Positions 15,364 through 23,231 are shown, counted from the first letter of the stretch. The stretch: 27,015 nt of DNA from Halomonas sp. UBA3074 (GCF_002366715.1 NZ_DFBS01000017.1:1-27015); one strand, 5' to 3'. Numbers and translations: made by a program. Notes: generated from the sequence alone by a model not told the origin.

Positions 15364-17058
15364 CCACTCAGGTGTGGCCTGCTGCGTTTTGACAGCAGGC
15401 AACCTGCTCATCGTATTCGTTGAATGGGCGCGCACAGGGGCCAATGCGTTACGCGGTGCTTGTGCGTCTGGGTGGGTATCAGGCAGCTTGAAAACTTGCA
15501 TGGCGTGTAGCAGTGAATGAGCGTTTTGACGCAGATTATTGGCGGCAGTGGCGCTTTCTTGAACCAGTGCAGCGTTCTGCTGGGTCACATGATCCATCTC
15601 GGTCACTGCTCTTCCCACTTCTTGAACGCCGGTGCTCTGTTCGGCACTCGCATTACTAATTTCCTTCATAATGCTATTGACGCGCTCGATAGCCGCCACG
15701 ATTTCAACGGTTGATTTGCTGGCCTCTTCGGCGCGTTCATTGCCGTGGTTAACCCGTTCCAGGTTTTTCGAGATCAGATTGTTGATTTCCCGCGCCGCGT
15801 CAGCGCTGCGTTGGGCAAGCCTACGAACCTCTTCAGCCACGACCGCAAAGCCACGGCCATGTTCGCCAGCGCGGGCCGCTTCGACCGAAGCGTTAAGGGC
15901 CAGAATATTGGTTTGGAAGGCGATGGCATCAATGGTCGAAATGATCCCCGAGATTTCCTGTGAGCTTTTATTCAGGTCGTTCATGGTGTCGACTACCTGA
16001 TGCACCGCGTCGCCACCGCGGGTGGCGGTGCGAGAAGCGCTCGTGGCCTCTTGGCTGGCCTGTGCTGCGTTCTCGGCATTCAGGGTAACGGTGCTATTGA
16101 GCTGCTCCATGGCGGAAGCTGTCTCGGCCAGCGCACTCGCTTGCTGCTCCGTGCGTGAAGAGAGGTCGTTATTGCCTTCCGCAATTTGTTCGCTGTTGCT
16201 GGCAACCGCTTCCGCCGATGCACGAACCTGCGACACGATAGTTTGCAGATGATGTGCCATCGCCACCTGGGCAGCCATGATGCTATGGGTATCGCCTTCT
16301 TTGAGGCGCCCTTGGCTGTTCAGCTCACCACGCCCAATGGCTTCTGCAAACGCTTTGACTTCGTGGGGTTCCGCACCCAATTCGCGCAGCAGCTGGCGAG
16401 ATAAAAACACCGCAATCAAACCGCCTACCAGTAGGGCAAACAGCGTCAAACCCAACATCTGTATTTGAAAGCCGGAGGCCGTATCGCGAGCAGTCGCCGT
16501 GGTCGCGTTATTTAGCGTTTGCTGAAGATCGATAAATTGATTAATGCGGTTCAACCACTCGGTATAAGCCGGGCCTGCTTGTTCTAGCAGCAGCGTTTGA
16601 GCGCGCGCATCCTGGTCTGCTTGGCGGGCGGCGATGACCTGTTCGGTTAACGCGCGGGTGATGACGGCTTGGTCGTTAATGCTACTCACGATTTGCTGCT
16701 CTTGTGCACTGCCAGCGTGTTCGCTGGTCACCTGCTGCATACCGGTTTCTGCCACACTGTAAGCATCGCGAAGGCGCTGTATTTCGCTCTCTAGCGCCCC
16801 CAAGTTGCCATTGCCTGAAGTAATCACTATGTCGCGTAATACGATAGCGCGATCGTGCACGCTGCCACGCCAATCCACCGCAAACCGCTGTTTGGTGCCG
16901 TTAACATCGTTGATGGTAGTGAGGCTACGGTCAATTTTGTTGACTTGGTAAATCCCGACGGCGGTTAACAAGATCAGTAACCCCAGCAGGGCAGAAAATC
17001 CTATCGCTAAGCGTGTGCTGATCTTGGTATTGCTGGCACGGGTGTTAAACAGTGGCAT
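15352..17058 (-). CDS. Methyl-accepting chemotaxis protein with C-terminal CheR-tether-like pentapeptide
   Basis: A 568-residue membrane chemoreceptor. Layout: cytoplasmic N-terminus, TM1 (about 17-37), a periplasmic four-helix-bundle-type sensor (about 38-195), TM2 (about 199-219), HAMP-like linker starting RELGAEPHEV, then the long coiled-coil signalling domain whose conserved tip contains DAIAFQTNILALNASVEAA and GRGFAVVAEEVRRLA. The protein ends in EWESF, resembling the NWETF pentapeptide that docks CheR/CheB on high-abundance receptors. ATG 17058 is chosen because GAGGGAG lies 6-7 bp upstream; the frame opens 17 codons earlier. The ligand is unknown. Paired palindromes upstream suggest transcriptional control. 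It lies downstream of bamD, separated by a terminator. Confidence 0.92.
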   Translation of the reverse strand: MPLFNTRASNTKISTRLAIGFSALLGLLILLTAVGIYQVNKIDRSLTTINDVNGTKQRFAVDWRGSVHDRAIVLRDIVITSGNGNLGALESEIQRLRDAYSVAETGMQQVTSEHAGSAQEQQIVSSINDQAVITRALTEQVIAARQADQDARAQTLLLEQAGPAYTEWLNRINQFIDLQQTLNNATTATARDTASGFQIQMLGLTLFALLVGGLIAVFLSRQLLRELGAEPHEVKAFAEAIGRGELNSQGRLKEGDTHSIMAAQVAMAHHLQTIVSQVRASAEAVASNSEQIAEGNNDLSSRTEQQASALAETASAMEQLNSTVTLNAENAAQASQEATSASRTATRGGDAVHQVVDTMNDLNKSSQEISGIISTIDAIAFQTNILALNASVEAARAGEHGRGFAVVAEEVRRLAQRSADAAREINNLISKNLERVNHGNERAEEASKSTVEIVAAIERVNSIMKEISNASAEQSTGVQEVGRAVTEMDHVTQQNAALVQESATAANNLRQNAHSLLHAMQVFKLPDTHPDAQAPRNALAPVRAHSTNTMSRLPAVKTQQATPEWESF

Positions 17059-17120
17059 CGATTGCTCCCTCAGACGCCGTTTAGGCGCTTTATTATGTAA
17101 GACGAGCAAATCATAGTCTG

Positions 17121-17160
17121 TTGTACAATTTTTGTATAGAAATAATATTTATTTGTACAA
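17121..17160. promoter_or_regulatory. Paired TTGTACAA palindromes in the chemoreceptor promoter region
   Basis: The self-complementary octamer TTGTACAA occurs at 17121-17128 and 17153-17160, 32 bp apart (about three helical turns). A partial copy, TTGTATAG, lies at 17132, 11 bp after the first. On the minus strand a candidate promoter, TATACA, 17 bp, TATGAT, is overlapped by the copy nearer the gene. This looks like a cooperative operator 63-103 bp before the start codon, but no regulator is identified. Confidence 0.5.
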
Positions 17161-17212
17161 TCTTGCGTTGGTTAGCTTTTGGTTGTGCTGTCAAAGGGTT
17201 GCTCTGAAGGCC

Positions 17213-17240
17213 AATAAAAAACCACGCCGGAGCGTGGTTT
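17213..17240 (-). terminator. Intrinsic terminator downstream of bamD
   Basis: Stem AAACCACGC (17219-17227) / GCGTGGTTT (17232-17240) with a CGGA loop. On its left is an A-run that becomes TTTTT on the minus strand, just after the hairpin in bamD's reading direction. It lies 48 bp beyond the bamD stop and separates bamD from the chemoreceptor gene. Confidence 0.85.
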
Positions 17241-17288
17241 AGTCGGAAGTGCTTGTACAGCTTTTAACAGCGATATACGTGTGCCGTC

Positions 17289-18104
17289 TTAATCGTTTTG
17301 GTCTAAATGCTTGGGCACAAAGCGACTGCCTTCGAGCTGTTCATGGTCAGGCGCGTTTTCGCGCAATACCGCTAGTACCTCACTGGCGCGATCTTCCATG
17401 TCCAATCCTTGATAGCCTTCCACCATAGTGGCTAGGGCATCTCGGGTGGCATTGGATTCAGGATAGTTTTCGATCACCCAGCGACCACGCTCGACGGCGG
17501 CCAGGTAGGCGCCACGGCGCAGATAGTAGTCGGCGACATGGAGCTCATGGCGAGCCATCAATTCACGCAGGTAGACAATACGCTGCTGCGCGTCAGGCGC
17601 GTATTCACTCTGTGGGAAACGTTGGATCAGCTCGCGGAAGTCATTATAAGCATCACGCGAGGCACCCAAGTCGCGCTTGGAGATGTCGATGAGGCGCAGG
17701 CGCTCTAAGCTGAAACGCCCCGCTTGCCAGGCTGAAAGGCCGCGAAGATAGTAGGCGTAGTCTACCTGGGGGTGGTCAGGCTGAAGGCGAATAAAGCGAC
17801 TGGCCGCTGCCCGGGCTTCTTCCCAATCGCTGTTTTCATAGTAGGCATAGATCAACTCGAGCTGTGCCTGTTCAGCGTGGGCGCCAAAAGGGTAGCGGGT
17901 GTCGAGCGCTTCTAAGCGCTCTATTGCAATCGGGTAGCGGTTGCTGTCGAGGGCTGTGCGGGCCAATTCATAGAGCTCGCGCTCCTGAACCCCAGCAAAT
18001 TCATCTTCCTCTTCTTCCCTGGTGTCGTTATTCGCACAGCCCGCTAAAAGGGCAAGGCTTAGGGCTAGAGCACCAAAGCGGTTGGCAGCTGAAAAAACGC
18101 GCAT
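17289..18104 (-). CDS. bamD: Outer membrane assembly lipoprotein BamD
   Basis: A 271-residue lipoprotein of the BAM complex, which inserts beta-barrel proteins into the outer membrane; BamD is its essential lipoprotein partner of BamA. The signal peptide ends in the lipobox LLAGC with acylated C23, followed by an acidic linker (NNDTREEEEDEFAG). TPR-like helices follow, with LYELARTALDSNRYPIAIE, TRYPFGAHAEQAQLELIYAY and YPESNATRDALATMVEGYQ typical of BamD (ComL/YfiO). ATG 18104 is chosen because GAGG lies 6 bp upstream; an ATG two codons earlier directly abuts the GAGG. It is divergent from rluD, as in E. coli, and has its own terminator. Confidence 0.94.
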   Translation of the reverse strand: MRVFSAANRFGALALSLALLAGCANNDTREEEEDEFAGVQERELYELARTALDSNRYPIAIERLEALDTRYPFGAHAEQAQLELIYAYYENSDWEEARAAASRFIRLQPDHPQVDYAYYLRGLSAWQAGRFSLERLRLIDISKRDLGASRDAYNDFRELIQRFPQSEYAPDAQQRIVYLRELMARHELHVADYYLRRGAYLAAVERGRWVIENYPESNATRDALATMVEGYQGLDMEDRASEVLAVLRENAPDHEQLEGSRFVPKHLDQND

Positions 18105-18302
18105 CTTCATCCTCGTTGCAAACAAGCCTCGATCACCAAAAAGCGGCGATGGCCATAAGTAGAAATGGTAGAATAGGTCGCAGTCCGCCCACTATAAAAC
18201 ACCTCGGCATAAAACGCAGGCTTAGCGACGCTTTGTCCGGCGTCGTCAATATTGTTTTTACCATGCTGGGGCTAGTTTTTTTGCGCTTTAAAGAGGTTTT
18301 TC

Positions 18303-19262
18303 ATGTCTCGAATAGTTGAAGACACGCAGCGTGTGCCCGCTACATTGGCCGGTGCGCGGTTAGACCAAGCGGCGGCGGAGTTGTTCAGCGATTACTCACG
18401 TGAGCGCTTAAAAGCGTGGATAAATGCCGGTGAATTAACCGTGGATGGCGTGAAGGCCAAGCCTAAAGCCAAGCTGCATGGTGATGAAGTGCTGGTACTG
18501 CAGGCCACCATTGAGGACGATACGCGTTTTGAAGCGCAGGACATTGCGCTCGACGTTGTCTATGAAGACGACACGGTGATGGTCATCAATAAAGCCGCCG
18601 GTATGGTGGTACATCCTGCCGCTGGGAACCCTGATGGCACGCTGTTGAATGCACTGCTCCATCACCATCCGGCTCTGGCGGAAGTGCCGCGAGCCGGTAT
18701 CGTCCACCGCTTGGATAAAGACACCACTGGCTTGATGATGGTGGCCAAAACGGTGCCTGCCCAAACGGCGCTGGTCGCACAGCTGCAGGCACGCAGCGTG
18801 TCACGCCAATACGATGCCGTGGTGATTGGTAAGCCGGTCTCAGGTAGCACTATTGACGCGCCGATCGGTCGTCACCCTAAGGACCGTAAGCGCCAAGCGG
18901 TGACGACATCGGGCAAGCCGGCGGTGACCCATTTTCGCGTGGTTGAGCGTTTCCGTGCCCATACCCATGTTCGCTGCAAACTTGAAACAGGGCGCACTCA
19001 CCAAATTCGGGTGCATATGGCCCATGCCCGTTATCCGCTGATTGGTGATCCTTTGTATGGCGGTCGCGCCAAGCTGCCGCCCGGTGCCGCTGAGCCGTTA
19101 AAAGAGATCTTGCGCGAGTTTCCGCGCCAGGCGCTTCATGCACGGAAATTGATATTCAAGCATCCGGTGAGTGGCGAAAGCATGACGTTTCAGGTCGATC
19201 TGCCTGATGATTTGCTAATGTTATTGGATTACCTGCGCGAAGACAGCGAGACGATGCGATGA
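18303..19262 (+). CDS. rluD: 23S rRNA pseudouridine(1911/1915/1917) synthase RluD
   Basis: A 319-residue RluA-family enzyme that forms pseudouridines in helix 69 of 23S rRNA. It has an N-terminal S4 RNA-binding domain (about residues 15-70, ARLDQAAAELFSDYSRERL) and the catalytic domain with GIVHRLDKDTTGLMMVAKT, where D138 is the catalytic aspartate. Other family motifs: NKAAGMVVHPAAGNPDGTLL, LETGRTHQIRVHMAH and GDPLYGG. ATG 18303 follows AAGAGG with 6 bp spacing. The stop overlaps the start of pgeF by 4 bp (ATGA), so the two genes are translationally coupled. RluD rather than RluC is supported by the motifs and by the bamD/pgeF/clpB context. Confidence 0.95.
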   Translation: MSRIVEDTQRVPATLAGARLDQAAAELFSDYSRERLKAWINAGELTVDGVKAKPKAKLHGDEVLVLQATIEDDTRFEAQDIALDVVYEDDTVMVINKAAGMVVHPAAGNPDGTLLNALLHHHPALAEVPRAGIVHRLDKDTTGLMMVAKTVPAQTALVAQLQARSVSRQYDAVVIGKPVSGSTIDAPIGRHPKDRKRQAVTTSGKPAVTHFRVVERFRAHTHVRCKLETGRTHQIRVHMAHARYPLIGDPLYGGRAKLPPGAAEPLKEILREFPRQALHARKLIFKHPVSGESMTFQVDLPDDLLMLLDYLREDSETMR

Positions 19263-20014
19263 GCGATGCCATTAATCTGCGGCCGACGCTTTTAGTGCCC
19301 GACTGGCCTGCGCCAGCGAATGTACATGCCTTTGTCACCACCCGGGAGTCAGGCCCAAGCCAGGGTGATTTTGCCGCCTTTAATACGGCGGCCCATGTTG
19401 GCGATAATCCTGATCATGTCGCGCTGTGTCGCCGCTTACTGCAAAAAGAGATCGGCGATGAGCGGCCGCTGCTGTGGCTTAATCAAACCCATGGCGCGCG
19501 CGTGCAGCAGGTGTTTGAGCCCAATGCCGCCGATGCCGATGCTGCCATTGCCACGTCCAACGAGTACGCCTGTGTCGTGCTCACCGCGGACTGTTTGCCG
19601 GTAATGCTGTGCAACCGGGCCGGTACGCAGGTAGCCGTTGCGCATGCGGGGTGGCGCGGTTTAGCCGGTGGTGTGTTGGAGGCGACGATTGCCGCGATGA
19701 ATACCGATCCTGACGACATCTTGGTGTGGCTGGGCCCGGCGATTTCCAACGCGCAGTTTGAGGTGGGTCCGGAGGTCTACGGTGCATTTGTCGCCGTGCA
19801 TCCTGACACCGCCGACGCCTTTGACCATAGCCCTTACCGGCTGGGTCATTACATGGCTGATTTGTACCGGCTGGCGCGGTTTCGCTTGGAAGCGCTAGGG
19901 GTGAATAATATTAGTGGCGGCCACTTTTGCACTGCCTGCGAGTCGCGTTTCTACTCCTACCGTCGCGATGGCGGTAAAACCGGCCGTATGGCAAGCGTGA
20001 TCTGGATCAAGTAA
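19259..20014 (+). CDS. pgeF: Peptidoglycan editing factor PgeF (YfiH, laccase-like domain)
   Basis: A 251-residue protein of the YfiH/multi-copper-polyphenol-oxidase fold family. Family motifs seen: LNQTHGARV (about residue 75), VLTADCLPVMLCN with AVAHAGWRGLAGGVLEAT (about 105-145), GPAISNAQFEVG and HFCTACESRFYSYRRDGG near the C-terminus. The His and Cys residues in these motifs form the metal site. In E. coli it removes wrongly incorporated L-serine from peptidoglycan precursors; homologues have also been assigned purine nucleoside phosphorylase activity. The start overlaps the rluD stop by 4 bp, so it is in an operon with rluD. The next gene, clpB, has its own heat-shock promoter. Confidence 0.93.
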   Translation: MSDAINLRPTLLVPDWPAPANVHAFVTTRESGPSQGDFAAFNTAAHVGDNPDHVALCRRLLQKEIGDERPLLWLNQTHGARVQQVFEPNAADADAAIATSNEYACVVLTADCLPVMLCNRAGTQVAVAHAGWRGLAGGVLEATIAAMNTDPDDILVWLGPAISNAQFEVGPEVYGAFVAVHPDTADAFDHSPYRLGHYMADLYRLARFRLEALGVNNISGGHFCTACESRFYSYRRDGGKTGRMASVIWIK

Positions 20015-20037
20015 ACCAGCAGTTTGCTGCCTCTCCT

Positions 20038-20066
20038 CTTGAAAAGCATGGGACTGACGCCATTTA
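20038..20066 (+). promoter_or_regulatory. Sigma-32 (RpoH) heat-shock promoter of clpB
   Basis: CTTGAAA (20038-20044), 13 bp, then CGCCATTTA (20058-20066) matches the RpoH consensus CTTGAAA-N13-15-CCCCATNTA at all but one defined position. It lies 94 bp upstream of the clpB start, in the gap after pgeF. Strong placement for heat-shock induction of the chaperone. Confidence 0.85.
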
Positions 20067-20159
20067 ACTTGTCAAGCTAATCGTGATTTAGCACGTTCAA
20101 TGACAGGTTGTCGGGTTACGCAGTGCGTCCAAACGCACGGCACCCCCAGGAGGAATTTC

Positions 20160-22754
20160 ATGCGTTTTGATAAATTCACCGCCAAGCTCCAAAGCGCGAT
20201 TGCCGAGGCGCAGTCGTTGGCCGTGGGTCGCGGCCATAATCAGTTAGATCCCGCTCACTTGCTGCTTGCCCTGCTCGATACCAAAGACACCGGTATCAAA
20301 GCCTTGATTGAAAAAGCCGAGGGCAACTCCTCGCGTTTGCGTGATGGCTTAATGCAGCAGCTGGAAAACCTGCCCAAGGTAGGCCAGTTTGACGGTGAAG
20401 TGCAGCCGTCACGGGATTTCATCAAACTCTTCAACTTAACCGATCGCGAAGCGCAGAAGCGCGGCGATCAGTTTATCGCCAGTGAATTGGTACTACTGGC
20501 GGCGCTGGAAGTGAATTCAGCGATTACCAAACTCATGAAAGACGCAGGCATCCATCGCAAATCCCTTGAGATGGCAATTGATAGCCTGCGCGGTGGTGTC
20601 TCGGTGGATGATCCCAATGCCGAGGATCAGCGCGAAGCGCTCAATAAATACACCTTGGATCTCACCCAGCGCGCGCTGGACGGCAAGCTCGACCCCGTGA
20701 TTGGTCGCGATGATGAAATCCGCCGCACTATTCAAGTGCTGCAGCGGCGCACCAAGAACAACCCGGTGCTAATCGGTGAGCCGGGGGTGGGTAAAACCGC
20801 CATTGTCGAAGGCTTGGCCCAGCGCATCGTTAACGGCGAAGTGCCTGACGGCTTAAAAGAGAAGCGCGTACTCTCGCTGGATATGGGCTCGCTGTTGGCG
20901 GGCGCCAAATTTCGCGGCGAGTTTGAGGAGCGCTTAAAAGCCGTGCTCAAAGAGCTCTCCCAGGAAGAGGGGCGGGTGATCCTGTTTATCGATGAGCTGC
21001 ACACCATGGTCGGCGCTGGCAAAGCCGAAGGCGCGATGGATGCAGGCAATATGCTTAAACCAGCGCTTGCCCGCGGTGAGCTGCACTGCGTGGGTGCCAC
21101 GACGCTGGACGAATACCGCAAGTACATTGAGAAAGACGCCGCCCTGGAGCGCCGCTTCCAGAAAGTGCTGGTGGATGAGCCTACCGAAGAGGACACCGTG
21201 GCGATTCTGCGCGGCCTGAAAGAGCGCTACGAGGTTCACCACGGCGTGGATATCACCGATTCCGCGATCATTGCGGCGGCTAAGCTCTCAACGCGCTACA
21301 TCACGGATCGCCAATTGCCCGATAAAGCCATTGATCTGATTGATGAGGCCGCATCGCGTATTCGTATGGAGCTGGACTCCAAGCCCGAAGAGATGGATCG
21401 CCTGGATCGCCGACTTATTCAGCTCAAAATGGAGCGTGAGGCGCTCAAGAAAGAGACCGACGAAGCCACCAAAAAGCGTCTTGAGGCACTCAATAACCAG
21501 ATTCACGAGCTAGAGCGCGAATACGCCAACCTAGATGAAATCTGGAAGGCGGAAAAGGCCAGTATTCAAGGGGCGGCTCAGTTTAAAGCCGACTTGGAGC
21601 AAGCGCGTATTGATCTTGAGCAGGCGCGTCGTCAGGGCGACCTGGGGCGGATGTCGGAAATTCAGTACGGCAAAATTCCCGAGCTGGAAAAGAAAATTGC
21701 CGAAAGTAGCGAAGGCGAGGCGGACACCTCGAGCCACCAGTTGCTACGTTCCAACGTCACCGAAGAAGAAATTGCCGAGGTTGTCTCCCGCTGGACAGGT
21801 ATTCCCGTCTCAAAAATGCTGGAAGGCGAACGCGACAAGCTGTTGCGTATGGAAGAGGCACTTCATCAGCGGGTGATTGGTCAGCACGAGGCTGTCGAAG
21901 CAGTAGCCAATGCGGTGCGACGCTCGCGGGCGGGGCTTTCCGATCCGAATCGCCCCAACGGCTCATTCCTGTTCCTCGGTCCTACCGGGGTGGGTAAAAC
22001 CGAGTTGTGTAAGTCGCTGGCCAACTTCCTGTTCGATACCGAAGAGGCGATGGTGCGTATCGATATGTCAGAGTTTATGGAGAAGCACTCCGTGGCTCGC
22101 TTGATCGGTGCGCCCCCTGGCTATGTTGGCTATGAAGAGGGCGGCTACTTAACCGAGGCCGTGCGGCGCAAGCCCTACTCCGTGCTGCTGCTGGATGAGG
22201 TAGAGAAAGCACACCCGGATGTGTTCAATATCTTGCTGCAGGTGTTGGAAGATGGCCGCTTAACCGATGGACAGGGGCGCACCGTGGATTTTCGTAATAC
22301 CGTGATCGTGATGACCTCTAACATGGGCTCGGACATTATTCAGCGCATGGGCGGTGATCCTAGTGGTGATGAAGGACAGGATTATGAGCTCATGAAAAAT
22401 ATGGTGATGGAGGTGGTGGGCAATCACTTCCGGCCGGAGCTTATTAACCGCATCGATGAAGTGGTGGTGTTCCACGCCCTCGGCCAAGAGCAGATTCAAG
22501 CCATTGCCGGTATTCAGTTGGAGCGCTTGAAGCTACGCCTTGCCGAACATGACTTGAAGCTTGAGGTTAGCCCTGAAGCCATGGCGCAATTGGCCGTCGT
22601 CGGCTTCGATCCGGTGTATGGAGCACGACCACTCAAACGGGCGATTCAAAGCCGTATTGAGAATCCGCTGGCGCAAGACCTGCTGGGGGGCAAGTTTACC
22701 CCAGGGGATACCATCCATATCACCGCAGAAGAGGGCAAGCTGGTGTTCAGCTAA
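20160..22754 (+). CDS. clpB: ATP-dependent disaggregase ClpB (Hsp100)
   Basis: An 864-residue AAA+ chaperone that, with DnaK, pulls proteins out of aggregates. Domains in order: N-terminal Clp repeat domain (1-145), first AAA+ module with Walker A GEPGVGKTA (206-214) and Walker B VILFIDELHTM (about 273-283), the long coiled-coil middle domain (about 405-530, charged Glu/Lys/Arg-rich), and second AAA+ module with GPTGVGKTE (607-615) and LLLDEVEKAHPDV. The presence of the middle domain distinguishes ClpB from ClpA and ClpC. ATG 20160 has a perfect AGGAGG 6 bp upstream; the frame extends 20 codons further but without homologous sequence. It is preceded by an RpoH promoter and followed by a terminator. 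Confidence 0.97.
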   Translation: MRFDKFTAKLQSAIAEAQSLAVGRGHNQLDPAHLLLALLDTKDTGIKALIEKAEGNSSRLRDGLMQQLENLPKVGQFDGEVQPSRDFIKLFNLTDREAQKRGDQFIASELVLLAALEVNSAITKLMKDAGIHRKSLEMAIDSLRGGVSVDDPNAEDQREALNKYTLDLTQRALDGKLDPVIGRDDEIRRTIQVLQRRTKNNPVLIGEPGVGKTAIVEGLAQRIVNGEVPDGLKEKRVLSLDMGSLLAGAKFRGEFEERLKAVLKELSQEEGRVILFIDELHTMVGAGKAEGAMDAGNMLKPALARGELHCVGATTLDEYRKYIEKDAALERRFQKVLVDEPTEEDTVAILRGLKERYEVHHGVDITDSAIIAAAKLSTRYITDRQLPDKAIDLIDEAASRIRMELDSKPEEMDRLDRRLIQLKMEREALKKETDEATKKRLEALNNQIHELEREYANLDEIWKAEKASIQGAAQFKADLEQARIDLEQARRQGDLGRMSEIQYGKIPELEKKIAESSEGEADTSSHQLLRSNVTEEEIAEVVSRWTGIPVSKMLEGERDKLLRMEEALHQRVIGQHEAVEAVANAVRRSRAGLSDPNRPNGSFLFLGPTGVGKTELCKSLANFLFDTEEAMVRIDMSEFMEKHSVARLIGAPPGYVGYEEGGYLTEAVRRKPYSVLLLDEVEKAHPDVFNILLQVLEDGRLTDGQGRTVDFRNTVIVMTSNMGSDIIQRMGGDPSGDEGQDYELMKNMVMEVVGNHFRPELINRIDEVVVFHALGQEQIQAIAGIQLERLKLRLAEHDLKLEVSPEAMAQLAVVGFDPVYGARPLKRAIQSRIENPLAQDLLGGKFTPGDTIHITAEEGKLVFS

Positions 22755-22790
22755 TTGTTGAGGTGCTCACTTTGCGCAATTGAATAGAGA

Positions 22791-22826
22791 AAAAGCCCTG
22801 CTAGCGTTGCTAGTGGGGCTTTTTTA
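22791..22826 (+). terminator. Intrinsic terminator after clpB
   Basis: AGCCC-TG-CTAGC pairs across a GTT loop with GCTAG-TG-GGGCT (arms 22794-22805 and 22809-22820; two central wobble pairs), with a following T-run to 22825. It lies about 40 bp after the clpB stop and insulates clpB from the ilv leader. Confidence 0.85.
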
Positions 22827-22859
22827 ATGGCTTCCTGCGACGTTTGTTGCGTTTGGCCT

Positions 22860-23231
22860 GATCGGAGGTTGACAGGCTGAGGGCGCTAATGGAATCTTGT
22901 CGGTTCCTGATTTGCGGGCGCGGACTCAACGGGCAACCCCTACTTCCCGCGCGAAGGGTAGGCGAAGGCCTCTACCCGCCGAAGGACTTCCGGGCTTGAG
23001 CTAACCGCTCAACCTGGCCAACGCCCCGACACGGTGAACCGCCGTGAAAGGGAATGACTGTTTTATGCTGGCATAAATCAGCGTTCCCGATGAGAGTGCA
23101 GGCCCTAACCGGGCCATTTGCCAGGGTTTGGCATCAGGTGCCGGCTTGGGCCGGCAGCGGCATACCGCCGCACTCGACACCGTGCCCGTGTGGGTACGGA
23201 TCGCACTCGAGACCTCCAGGGGAGAAATACA
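22860..23231 (+). promoter_or_regulatory. Long structured leader RNA of ilvIH, candidate cis-regulatory element
   Basis: About 370 bp between the clpB terminator and ilvI, dense with hairpins. Stems: GCGCGG/CCGCGC (22918-22923/22947-22952); GGGTA-GGC/GCC-TC-TACCC (22956-22977, GAAG loop); TTGAGC/GCTCAA (22996-23001/23007-23012); CACGG/CCGTG (23030-23034/23042-23046); a long hairpin 23050-23088 (GGGAA, CTG, TTTATG with CATAAA, CAG, TTCCC). A multibranch domain follows, closed by GAGTGC 23094-23099 with GCACTC 23170-23175 and holding four hairpins at 23101-23115, 23119-23133, 23139-23156 and 23157-23168. Last is CCGT-G-CCC/GGG-T-ACGG (23180-23199). GCACTC recurs at 23203-23208, and ACCTCC (23212-23217) faces the GGGGAG of ilvI. 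There is no U-run terminator. TTGACA at 22869-22874 may be a -35 box but lacks a good -10. Confidence 0.6.
22889..22999 (+). CDS. Upstream ORF in ilvIH leader, possible leader peptide (36 aa)
   Basis: ATG 22889 is preceded by GAGGG with 5 bp spacing and runs 36 codons to TGA at 22997-22999. The product starts MESCRFLICGRG, continues LNGQPLLPARR, and ends YPPKDFRA. It has five leucines written with four different codons, including a CTA-CTT pair, plus one isoleucine and one valine. This is modest compared with the branched-chain-rich leader peptides of E. coli ilv operons. Two leader hairpins lie inside it, and its stop codon sits in the TTGAGC arm of the next hairpin, so ribosome position could change the RNA fold. 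If the TTGACA at 22869 were the -35 box, this ORF would not be fully transcribed, so a promoter further upstream would be needed. Not recognised as a known peptide. Confidence 0.35.
   Translation: MESCRFLICGRGLNGQPLLPARRVGEGLYPPKDFRA

Noticed and set aside
20100..20159. Twenty-codon extension of clpB
   Set aside because: It lacks ClpB homology; ATG 20160 has a perfect AGGAGG.
20732..21196. Long antisense ORFs inside clpB, and similar ones in trxB (10743-11210) and ilvI (23673-24431)
   Set aside because: They mirror the codon pattern of strongly conserved genes on the other strand and show no recognisable domain or ribosome binding site.
23118..23231. N-terminal extension of ilvI from a TTG
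   Set aside because: It lies in the hairpin-rich leader; GTG 23232 has a ribosome binding site and gives the standard IlvI N-terminus and length.
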